From Bacteroidales bacterium (GTDB taxonomy: Bacteria; Bacteroidota; Bacteroidia; Bacteroidales; GCA-2748055): 45,962 bases of DNA. The notes under the pieces are model-generated. The model had not been told where the DNA came from. It saw only the letters and a list, made by a program, of their open reading frames with translations, and made no database searches. Numbering within the stretch: the stretch's first letter is position 1; each line of letters opens with the position of its first letter. The stretch is taken from assembly GCA_029931975.1 (NCBI GenBank), contig JAOZQY010000027.1:1-45962 (forward strand), read 5' to 3'. Positions 33,701 through 41,156 of the stretch are shown here, one piece after another. The translations under genes and the position numbers were made by a program.

Positions 33701-35410
33701 GGTACCGGTAGGCATGGTCACATAGAGGGTAATCTGATTGGTTTCCAGTTCCGTAAGCTTATTTACCGATACAGAGAGGGTGCTCAGGATGGTTCCGAAA
33801 AAGAGGATCAACACCCCTATAATGGTAGGTGCAGGATTTCTGAGGGCTGTTTTTAGCAAAGACAGGTAGATTCGTACCAGCCGGTTATCCAGCGATACCT
33901 CCTGGTAGACTTCCCGTTTCTCCAGCTTCCTGCGCTTCATTATAAAATGAACCCCCATGGGTATTAGCAAGAGTGATACAAGCAGGGATATGGTCAGAGT
34001 GGAGATAATGGATACACCGATATGCCTGGCTAACAGCTTGATAAGGAAATCAGACGAGAAGACAAAGGGGATGAATACGGCTATGGTGGTTCCTGTGGCG
34101 GCCACAATGGAACGCCAAACTTCCCCGCTACCTCTAAGCACAGCTTCGGCCGGTTTTACCCCCAGACTCCTGAGCCGGTATATATTCTCCAGCACCACTA
34201 CCGAAGTATCGAGCAGCATGCCCACCGCAAGTGCAATACCAATCAGTGTGAGGCTATTGATGGAGATATCAAAGGCAAAAAAGAAATTGAATGCGGTAAA
34301 AATTGAGATGGGCATGGCCAGAGCCACCAGCAGCACCAGCTTTACATTGCGAAGAAAAACCCACAAGACAAAGATTGCCAGCAGTGCACCGGTAAGCGCC
34401 AGGCGGATGATCTGGTTGATATTATCCTCCATTAACTCCGCACTGTTTTCCTGCACAATTACCTCAACATCAAAGGGGGCACCCTCCCTGTTCAGCCTCT
34501 CAAGCTGATCATTCACCTTGTGAGAGAGATCTATGATATTGGCCTGGGCATCGTTGATAAGCTCCAGGGACACTGCATCTAAGCCATTGACACGGCTGAT
34601 AGTCTCTTCTTCCTTCTCTCCATAATAGACCTCTGCAATATCCTTCAACCTTACAGGCATAGTTCCCCGTCCGATAATTAACTCCTCGATCTGGGAGATA
34701 TGGTCATATTCGGCGTTCAGGTAGACAAAGAAACGCTGTCCTTGTTCTTTTACTGTGCCCCCATACTGGCGAAGGTTCATGTTGGAGGCGAGGACGTTCC
34801 TTACCCTGGAAGGAGCAATATTGTATGCTTCACATGCGGCCCGGTCCAGGATAATATCCACCGATTTCTGCTTTCCCCCGAAAACATTGACTGCTGCCAC
34901 TCCCTCTATATTCTCCAGCTCATTTATGATATGCTGATCCACATAATTTCGGACCCGGTCCACACCTCCCGATCCCCTGGCCTGCAGACTCATCAGGGTG
35001 TTATCTGCTGCATCCAGATCAATTTTCACCACCTGCAGGGTGAAATCATCGCTTAGATCGCCCCGGATGGCACTTACTTGTTCGTCCAGCTTCAGATAGG
35101 CATATTTCAGATCGGTACGCTTTTCGTAGGAAATAAGGATGGAACCGGTTCGCCGCCCGGCATTGGACTGGATCTCTTCGATGTTGTCCAATCCCGCGAT
35201 CATACTTTCCACCGGGACAATGGCCTCCTGTTCCATATATTCGGGAGTTACCTCTATCCTGGAATTAATCTGTATGAAGAGCATGGGCAGCTCCGCATTG
35301 GGAAATATCTCCATCTTCAACTGTTTCCAGGAGAGGATGCCAAGCATGGTTGCTGCAATAAACAGCATGGAAATGAGAACCTTTCGCTGTATGAGGAAGT
35401 GCTTATTCAC
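30707..35410 (-). CDS. RND efflux transporter fused to an ABC ATPase (1567 residues)
   Basis: Starts at a GTG (35410) overlapping the upstream RND stop by 8 bases, with GGAGG before it. Residues 1 to about 1035 are a full RND pump: N-terminal helix, porter domains, TM4 motif GMLLDTSVVVLEN (D401, T402) and TM10 VVVNNGIILID (N944, N945). Two or three further helices follow (about 1045-1092). Then the first strand of an ABC domain appears (IQVSNLVKIYG, Y1119), interrupted by about 165 residues with about four membrane helices, before the ABC domain resumes at F1287 (FKALKGVSLEI). Walker A K1312, Q-loop Q1353, signature YSGGMKQ (1406-1412), Walker B D1430-E1431 and H-loop H1462 are all intact. 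The reading frame is continuous with no sign of a sequencing join. An ABC-2 permease follows. The protein likely couples ATP use to an RND export complex; the cargo is unknown. Confidence 0.9.
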   Translation of the reverse strand: MNKHFLIQRKVLISMLFIAATMLGILSWKQLKMEIFPNAELPMLFIQINSRIEVTPEYMEQEAIVPVESMIAGLDNIEEIQSNAGRRTGSILISYEKRTDLKYAYLKLDEQVSAIRGDLSDDFTLQVVKIDLDAADNTLMSLQARGSGGVDRVRNYVDQHIINELENIEGVAAVNVFGGKQKSVDIILDRAACEAYNIAPSRVRNVLASNMNLRQYGGTVKEQGQRFFVYLNAEYDHISQIEELIIGRGTMPVRLKDIAEVYYGEKEEETISRVNGLDAVSLELINDAQANIIDLSHKVNDQLERLNREGAPFDVEVIVQENSAELMEDNINQIIRLALTGALLAIFVLWVFLRNVKLVLLVALAMPISIFTAFNFFFAFDISINSLTLIGIALAVGMLLDTSVVVLENIYRLRSLGVKPAEAVLRGSGEVWRSIVAATGTTIAVFIPFVFSSDFLIKLLARHIGVSIISTLTISLLVSLLLIPMGVHFIMKRRKLEKREVYQEVSLDNRLVRIYLSLLKTALRNPAPTIIGVLILFFGTILSTLSVSVNKLTELETNQITLYVTMPTGTTLNTTDALVSGMETALMEIEEHKEVISRIEEEEATVTIMLQDDYRKIANRSFGQIQSEAYEMVKDLPASDISLTASSSGSGKLRGGGDGGNMGGEAGFEKLLGIGEDEEYIVLKGQDFNLLVEVGEVLQSYMDELENISSARLSVRENQPEVHLDFNSLMMDRYNITRGGVVNELSSFTSEISSGVNFSQDNEEYEIIIKYNDAVDEEEKRMEDLQGLQIPDSYDENLFELQEISEIFYATGLRDISRVNQEKRVELRYQYNDDVYDSNELLTYARSEIENLIQNSNIPSGVAVELVQEDSGLDDFKYMFLIAMLLVYMILAAIFESFVTPFVLLFSIPLAAIGSFLLLTVTGESLFNANTIMGFLILLGVVVNNGIILIDFINVLRKRGYRKQRAILVAGLSRVRPILITAVTTCVAMIPLAMGNAEYVEAIGPPFAITVIGGLSLSTLLTLIYIPMLYNGVEQALKWIGAQKLVVKIFLLILELAGMLLVALYLETFIWKMAAGLLVIVGIPIVWWFISNSLRKASERIIDEQSDIHIQVSNLVKIYGRESRMIREFQSGGRLAKVARMADRTLKPRLESLIWQIPLLAFLVYFSWFFLLSGFWQLVSSAVAYYYLVAILGDFSSLGKRRSLEILNSAVRYGAPVAVLVIFQLRWNNAALSIVAGFLWYLVIAMGVISKLLKKRNFELKKIRPIFRWFAWFVSVLPGLGKGPEKFKALKGVSLEIGTGMFGLLGPNGAGKSTMIRIICGILEQSYGKIWINGIDTQEKREELQGLIGYLPQEFGMYENMSAYSYLDYLAVLKGIKDPDVRAKRIKEVLNSVHMWDQRKKKIGAYSGGMKQRIGIAQVLLHLPRILVVDEPTAGLDPRERIRFRNLLVELSTTRVVIFSTHIIEDISSSCNTMAVINRGEVLFNGTPTEMTEIARGRVWKSSLPEKEFEEASKEMLVVHHMRDGQNIRFRAIAAEKPFEDSIEESPLLEDAYLWLLRNDKEKQGKV

Positions 35411-38400
35411 CGCCAGGAGCCTCCTCTTTTTGTCGCTTCAATCCCATTGTTCCAAAAACCATGTAAATGCAGGGAATCACCACCAGGGTCAGCATGGTCG
35501 ATGTAATGAGTCCCCCGATAACCGCCCAGGCCATGGGTGAGCGTAGCGATGCACTCTCACCGAAACCCAGTGTAAGCGGAAAAAGGGCCAGGATGGTGGT
35601 AAGTGAGGTCATAAGGATGGGCCTGATTCGCCGCTGTCCGGCCGAAACAATGGCCTCCCTCAGCTTCATCCCCTCTTTGCGGAACTGGTTGATGGCATCC
35701 ACCAGGATAATGGAGTCGTTTACCGCTATTCCCACGAGCAGGATAATCCCGATTAGTGCCATGATATTGAGCGCTTTGCCTTGCAGATAAAAGACTGCCA
35801 CCGCTCCTACCACTGCCAGCGGAACAGGCAGCAGAATGGTAAAAGGGTGTAGCAGGCTTTCAAATTGCGCTGCCATCACCATGTAAACCAGGATCAGGGA
35901 GAGAAGCAGGGCAAAGCCCAGGCTCCCCATGGATTCCTTTCTGAGGGCCTCTTCACCGGTAATACTGTAGCTGTATTTGGGCGGGAATTCCACATTTTCC
36001 AGTTTTTCATCAATGGTTGAGGCCACCTTATCAAGAGGTAGATCATTATCCAGGTCGGCCGAGATTTCAACGATTCGGTTCTGGTTGTTATGCAAAATCT
36101 CCCTGGGTGAATTCCCTATCCTTATGTTGGCTACTTCCCTGAGGAGAATCTCAGTGTTGTTTACCTCCACTGAGAGCATCTCCAGCTCCTGGAGAGTTAT
36201 ATCGTGCAGTTTGACCGTGATATCGGTCAGATCGCCCTTTACGGTCATCTGTCCTGCATCTGAACCCTGTAGTTTCTCACTGACCCGGTTGATAAGTGTA
36301 TTCACATCCACATTCATCAGTCCGGCCCGGTAGCGGTCGATCACAATCTCAAGCTCCGGGGCTCCACCCTCAATGGAGGAGCTTATATTACGAATACCGG
36401 GAATCTCCTGCATCTGAGTCATTACCGATTCGGTAAGGGTTTCCAGCTCCTCCATCTCCTCCCCTGTAATTTCTACCACAAGTGGAGAAACATCGGCACC
36501 AAGGATGGTGGACAGGGCACTTTCCTCCTGTCGGAAAAGTGCTGTAAAGTTGGGGTTATCCTTGAAATAACCGGTGAGTACTCCAATCAGGCTACTGGTA
36601 GAGAGATGGCTGTCTGGTTTCATTTTCACCTTGATGGTGGCCATGTTCTGGTCATCAAAGAGATTTTCCCCTCCGGAAGAAAGGCCCGAGCTTGGACCGA
36701 TCTCACTGTAGATAAGATCCAGGTCTTCACCTGCTAGCTCACGGATAATTGTCTCCAGGCTATTTACGGCACCTGCAGTTCGTTCCAATTGAGTCCCCTC
36801 GGGCATCTGAAGGTCCACATAAAACTCCCGCGCCTCGGCACGGGGCATAAATTCACTTCCGGTTTGCTTAAGCATAAACCATCCACCAGCCATCAGTAGC
36901 AGGGCTCCCAGCATTACCCAGCCCCGGTAATTCAATATATTATTTAAAAAGCGACCATAGCCATTGAACTGAATCGATTCACGTTTCTTTCCGGTAAAAG
37001 GCGATTTCTTTTTATAGATCCTGGAATAAAGCATAGGGATAATCAGGATGGCCACCACCAGTGAGGCCAAAAGGGAGAAGGCGACGGTAAAGGCTTGCTC
37101 CTTAAATAGTTCACCAGAAGCCCCACGCATGTAAACAATGGGAAAAAAGACCACAATGGTTGTAAGTGTGGAGGCGATAATTGCGCCCCCAACCTGGGAT
37201 GTTCCCCGCACAGCAGCTTCCCCTGCATCGGCACCCTGTTCATGATGACGGAAAATATTTTCGAGCACCACAATGGCATTGTCAACCAGCATTCCGGCTC
37301 CCAGGGCCAGACCCCCGAGCGTCATAATATTAAGTGTAAGACCAGAAAAGTACATTAGTACAAAGGTGGCAATGATGGAGATCGGTATGGCAGCACTGAC
37401 AATGAATGTAGGTCCAATTCTGCGAAGAAAGAGGAAGAGTACAAAAACGGCCAGGAGAATTCCGAAAATCAGACTGTCGCTAACCTCACCGATGGCCGAT
37501 GAGATATAGTTGCCCTGGTCCTCTACTACGGTAAAAATGAATCCGGGAAGTGCTTTTTCCATCTCATCCAGGGCCAATTTCAGATCTTCCACCGCTTTAA
37601 CTGTGTTATAGCGCATCTCCTTGTAAATACTTAAGCCCACACATGGCGTTCCATCAATCATCACAGCGTTCTCCTGTTCCTTCAGGCTCCAGGAGACTGT
37701 GGCCACATCCCTCAGCAGGACAGGAACCCGCTTTCCATCCGTTTCTTCAGTGGAGGCTCCCATCTTAACAATGATCTGTTCCAGGTCCTGAACCTGTTCC
37801 AGTTCGCTGATGCCTCTAACGATGTAGCGCTTACCCATTTCCACAATGGATCCGCCTGAGATATTTTGATTATAGCTTTCTATCTTGCTGGTAAGAGTCG
37901 AAATATCTAAATTAAAGGAGTTTAGCAGGTAATCATTTGTTTCTACCAGTACTTCAAGCTCTTCTGCTCCGTCAACCTCCACATCTGCGATTCCCTCCAG
38001 TCGTATTAATTCGTTCCTGACATAGTCCTCGGCGGTCCTCCTTAACTCGTTCAGGTCACTGCTTTCGGCATGCTGAAATGCCACCAGCATCACTGGACTG
38101 GCGTTGGGATCATACTGGGTAATATTGATCTCCTCCAGGTCCTCATCCTGGTTAAAAGAGGAGAGCGCCTTGGACAGGTCGAGAAAGGCCTCATTCATAT
38201 CTTTTTCCCATGTATATTCCACCTCGATAAGAGCCACACCCACCCGGGAAGTGGAAGAAACATTGACCACACCGCTCTGCCTGATAGCCAGCGATTCAAC
38301 ACCGTCCACAAACTTTTCTTCCATTTCCTCCGGCGGACGTTCACCGGCCTCCAGTTCGATATATAACCTGGGACTATGAAGGTTGGGAAAGAGGTCGATT

Positions 38401-38504
38401 CCCAGCTTATCGAAGGAAATAAATCCCAGCAACAGCGTGGCGATGATGATCATACTTACCGATACAGGGTAAGAGACCGAAAATCTGGTGATGGCTTTTA
38501 ACAT
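35403..38504 (-). CDS. RND efflux transporter permease
   Basis: 1033 residues, the normal RND length, with twelve membrane helices in the two-fold RND pattern and two large periplasmic loops. TM4 reads GMLVDNAIVVLENIF with D408 followed by Asn in place of the AcrB Asp pair; TM10 reads AVNDSIILVDAIN, without the AcrB lysine. These changes are common in Bacteroidota RND pumps, so the ion relay differs from AcrB. It is 18 bases after the adaptor gene and its stop overlaps the start of the RND-ABC fusion. The two RND proteins are different in sequence and may form a hetero-oligomer, as MdtB and MdtC do; this is inference. Confidence 0.93.
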   Translation of the reverse strand: MLKAITRFSVSYPVSVSMIIIATLLLGFISFDKLGIDLFPNLHSPRLYIELEAGERPPEEMEEKFVDGVESLAIRQSGVVNVSSTSRVGVALIEVEYTWEKDMNEAFLDLSKALSSFNQDEDLEEINITQYDPNASPVMLVAFQHAESSDLNELRRTAEDYVRNELIRLEGIADVEVDGAEELEVLVETNDYLLNSFNLDISTLTSKIESYNQNISGGSIVEMGKRYIVRGISELEQVQDLEQIIVKMGASTEETDGKRVPVLLRDVATVSWSLKEQENAVMIDGTPCVGLSIYKEMRYNTVKAVEDLKLALDEMEKALPGFIFTVVEDQGNYISSAIGEVSDSLIFGILLAVFVLFLFLRRIGPTFIVSAAIPISIIATFVLMYFSGLTLNIMTLGGLALGAGMLVDNAIVVLENIFRHHEQGADAGEAAVRGTSQVGGAIIASTLTTIVVFFPIVYMRGASGELFKEQAFTVAFSLLASLVVAILIIPMLYSRIYKKKSPFTGKKRESIQFNGYGRFLNNILNYRGWVMLGALLLMAGGWFMLKQTGSEFMPRAEAREFYVDLQMPEGTQLERTAGAVNSLETIIRELAGEDLDLIYSEIGPSSGLSSGGENLFDDQNMATIKVKMKPDSHLSTSSLIGVLTGYFKDNPNFTALFRQEESALSTILGADVSPLVVEITGEEMEELETLTESVMTQMQEIPGIRNISSSIEGGAPELEIVIDRYRAGLMNVDVNTLINRVSEKLQGSDAGQMTVKGDLTDITVKLHDITLQELEMLSVEVNNTEILLREVANIRIGNSPREILHNNQNRIVEISADLDNDLPLDKVASTIDEKLENVEFPPKYSYSITGEEALRKESMGSLGFALLLSLILVYMVMAAQFESLLHPFTILLPVPLAVVGAVAVFYLQGKALNIMALIGIILLVGIAVNDSIILVDAINQFRKEGMKLREAIVSAGQRRIRPILMTSLTTILALFPLTLGFGESASLRSPMAWAVIGGLITSTMLTLVVIPCIYMVFGTMGLKRQKEEAPGGE

Positions 38505-38522
38505 GGTTTCTCGCTTCCTGTT

Positions 38523-39584
38523 TTATCTGAGTATTCTGACCCTGGACTGATCCCTGAGGGTTTCAAAGCCTGAATTGACAATACTCTCCCCTTTCAGTAA
38601 TCCCATCTTCACCTCCACACTTGTGGCATTTTGAAGTCCAGTCGTGATAATACGTTCACTGGCCACTCCCTGCTCCACCACATAAACAATCTGGTTCCGG
38701 TTCCGGCTCATGATGATATCCTTGGGTATCACGATTACTTCCTCAGCACTGTTAACCACCAGGTCGGCCTTAACAAACATACCGGGAAGCAGTACTTCAT
38801 CTTTGTTCTCTATCTCCACAAAGCTAAGAAAGGTCCGGGCCTCAGCATCGATGGAAGGTGAGATCTGGGTAATGATGCCCAAAAGGGTATCGGCCGTGCT
38901 GGTATAGCTGGTCACATAGACCTTAAATCCCCGCTCGATGTTTCTGAAATACTTTTCCGGAAGGTTTGCTTCCAGGTAAAGTTTCTGAAAGTCGATCAAA
39001 GAGACCATCTCTGTGCCACTGGCCACTCTTGTTCCATTGGTAAAGTAGGGAAGTTCTGCAATCACCCCTGAAAAAGGTGCTTCCAGGGTCATCTTGGCCA
39101 GGTTGAGCCTACTACTCTCCATATCGTACTCCGTATTGATCATGGTAATTTCCGCATTCTTCAGGTCCCTGAGGGTGACCCCTCCCTTTTCATAGAGTGC
39201 CTGCTGCTTTTCATACTCCAGTTCAGAGATCTCTTTGTCTAACTCTTTGGACTTAATCTTCATATCATTCACATATTCTGCATCCTCCAGCTTAATAATT
39301 GTGGCACCAGCCTTTACGTGATCACCCAGGGCATAGGGCTTTCCGGTTGCGGGATTAATCTGCAGGCTATATTCCCCGGTAATCTCCGAGCTCATGCTTA
39401 CCTCCTTGAGCGGGTAGACCGATCCGGTGGTGCTTACAAATTCTTCGATGGCGGAAGTGCTCGCCTCGATCACTCCCACAGGCACCTCAATGGTGGTGTT
39501 GACCTCCGTATCTGGCTGTTTGCAGGAGCTCAGCAGCAGGACTGCAGCTGCAAATAAGAAAAAAGTGTTTCGGATCTGTTTCAT
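38523..39584 (-). CDS. RND periplasmic adaptor (membrane fusion protein), lipoprotein
   Basis: The frame opens inside the TolC gene, but the ATG at 39584 gives a lipoprotein signal (AAAVLLLSSC) and is preferred; 353 residues. The order is typical: a lipoyl half (EFVSTTGSVYPLKEVSMSSE), a short coiled-coil hairpin (about 115-160, KSKELDKEISELEYEKQQAL), the second lipoyl half (LEAPFSGVIAEL), a beta barrel and a membrane-proximal domain. It bridges the inner membrane pump to TolC. It is 13 bases after the TolC gene and 18 before the first RND gene. Confidence 0.92.
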   Translation of the reverse strand: MKQIRNTFFLFAAAVLLLSSCKQPDTEVNTTIEVPVGVIEASTSAIEEFVSTTGSVYPLKEVSMSSEITGEYSLQINPATGKPYALGDHVKAGATIIKLEDAEYVNDMKIKSKELDKEISELEYEKQQALYEKGGVTLRDLKNAEITMINTEYDMESSRLNLAKMTLEAPFSGVIAELPYFTNGTRVASGTEMVSLIDFQKLYLEANLPEKYFRNIERGFKVYVTSYTSTADTLLGIITQISPSIDAEARTFLSFVEIENKDEVLLPGMFVKADLVVNSAEEVIVIPKDIIMSRNRNQIVYVVEQGVASERIITTGLQNATSVEVKMGLLKGESIVNSGFETLRDQSRVRILR

Positions 39585-39597
39585 GATTATGTTCGTT

Positions 39598-41112
39598 CTA
39601 TTTGTTCTCTTCTTCATAGCTATGCAGTTCTTCAGGTATGATGGGAACCTGTTTTTCAAAATCGTACAGGGTTTGAATCTTCAGATTCAGCAACTCTATT
39701 TTATAATTGATAATGGCATTAGTCAGCGCCATCTTCGATTCAGAGAGCTGATTCTGGTACAAACCCAGATCCATGCTGGTGAGGTCTCCATTGCGGTAAC
39801 GTTCCAGGTTGATATCATAGGTTAGCTCCGCATTTTCAACGGTTTTGCGCTGAATCTCAATCTGGTTCTCCAGATTTTTCAGACTCCGAACCACCGAGCG
39901 GATATTCATCTCTATGTCGGTTTGTTGTACCTGGTAATCGATCTGGCTACTCTGCAAGCTTGCTTCAGCCGCTTTGATCTCCGATTTTCGCTCCCCCCAG
40001 TCAAACAGCGGGATGTTCAGGGTAAGTCCGATTGCCGGTGTGTTGGTGGGAGTTTCAAACAGCCTGGAGAATTGTTCATCGTTCCCCTGTACACCAAAGG
40101 AGGCGGTCACCGAACCGGCAAATTCATTGGTGGATTTTGCCACAATCAGATCAAAATTGGCATTTTCCAAATCGATCTCCCTTTCCCTTAATTCCATCCT
40201 GTTCTCAAGGGCATGGGAAATAGCCAGCTCCTGGTTTACAGGGACGGTATCGGCCATGATCTCGGCTGCAACCAGAAGCGAAGTATCCAGGGGAAGTCCA
40301 ATCAGTACTTTGAACTGGTCCAGGCTGTTGGCCAGGGTCAGTTCCGCATTGAATACCCCTGAATGACTGGTGGCCCGGTTAACCTCGGCCTGGTATAACT
40401 CCTCCAGGGCCAGCAAACCGCCCTCCACTTTGTTAAGGATGATTTCGTAGCTCTCCTCATTATTTTTTAAATCTTCCCGCGCAATATCCAGGCTCATCTG
40501 GTTGGAGTAAACCGAATAGAATTCCTGGGCTACATTCCGCTCCAGGTTGAGCTGCATCAGCAGGTAGCGAATCAGAGAGGCTTCATACTCCAGCTCCAGC
40601 TTCTCAGTCTCCATCCTGGTTCTATTGTAAGTAAAGATGGGTTGTGTAAACTGAAGATAGAGACGGTTATTATAGGTTTTGGAGAGCGGGTCAGAGGCAA
40701 ATGCAGACTCCGTTAAGCTGTAGTCGTAGGAGAAACGGTTCACCAGCATCAGTTCTCCATCGGTGGGAAGTATCCTCTGGTTGATGGCGAAGGTCCCCCC
40801 GGTGGAGGCCGATTCGTTCAGATACCACTCACTGGTCTGCTGATCGAAGCGGTTGGTCTTCTCATAATCAAAGGGATCCAGTGTGATGGAGAACTGTGAT
40901 TTAAGTCTGGCCCGCTGGGCATTGAGTCGCTCCTGGCTACGTACCAGTGAGAGTTCGGTCTGCTGCATATCGGGACTGTTATCAACAGCGATCTCCATGG
41001 ATTTATCGATGGTGAGCAGGGCCTGTGCCTCAAGAGCGACACCCAATACAGTGATGGTTCCTGCCAAAAGCAATCCCTTTCTGAATCTGCTACTATTGAA
41101 ACATTTCATCAT
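39598..41112 (-). CDS. TolC family outer membrane channel protein
   Basis: The frame extends to 41175, but the ATG pair at 41112/41109 leads into RKGLLLAGTITVLGVALEAQ, a signal peptide, and fits after the preceding stop at 41157; about 504 residues. The mature protein has the duplicated OEP pattern: LTIDKSMEIAVDNSPDMQQT at the start, a long helical part, and the second repeat around LTLNIPLFDWGERKSEIKAA and YRNGDLTSMDLGLYQNQL. It is the outer membrane exit duct shared by the RND and possibly the ABC parts of this operon. Confidence 0.92.
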   Translation of the reverse strand: MMKCFNSSRFRKGLLLAGTITVLGVALEAQALLTIDKSMEIAVDNSPDMQQTELSLVRSQERLNAQRARLKSQFSITLDPFDYEKTNRFDQQTSEWYLNESASTGGTFAINQRILPTDGELMLVNRFSYDYSLTESAFASDPLSKTYNNRLYLQFTQPIFTYNRTRMETEKLELEYEASLIRYLLMQLNLERNVAQEFYSVYSNQMSLDIAREDLKNNEESYEIILNKVEGGLLALEELYQAEVNRATSHSGVFNAELTLANSLDQFKVLIGLPLDTSLLVAAEIMADTVPVNQELAISHALENRMELREREIDLENANFDLIVAKSTNEFAGSVTASFGVQGNDEQFSRLFETPTNTPAIGLTLNIPLFDWGERKSEIKAAEASLQSSQIDYQVQQTDIEMNIRSVVRSLKNLENQIEIQRKTVENAELTYDINLERYRNGDLTSMDLGLYQNQLSESKMALTNAIINYKIELLNLKIQTLYDFEKQVPIIPEELHSYEEENK

Positions 41113-41156
41113 ATTATAATTTTCTATTTTTCTCACTTCCATTAACTCCAAAGCTT

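Noticed and set aside
30707-35410. RND-ABC fusion as an assembly artefact
   Set aside because: The frame is continuous across both junctions, flanking genes are properly coupled, and the inserted helices keep normal coding character; an artefact remains testable by reads but is not suggested by the sequence.
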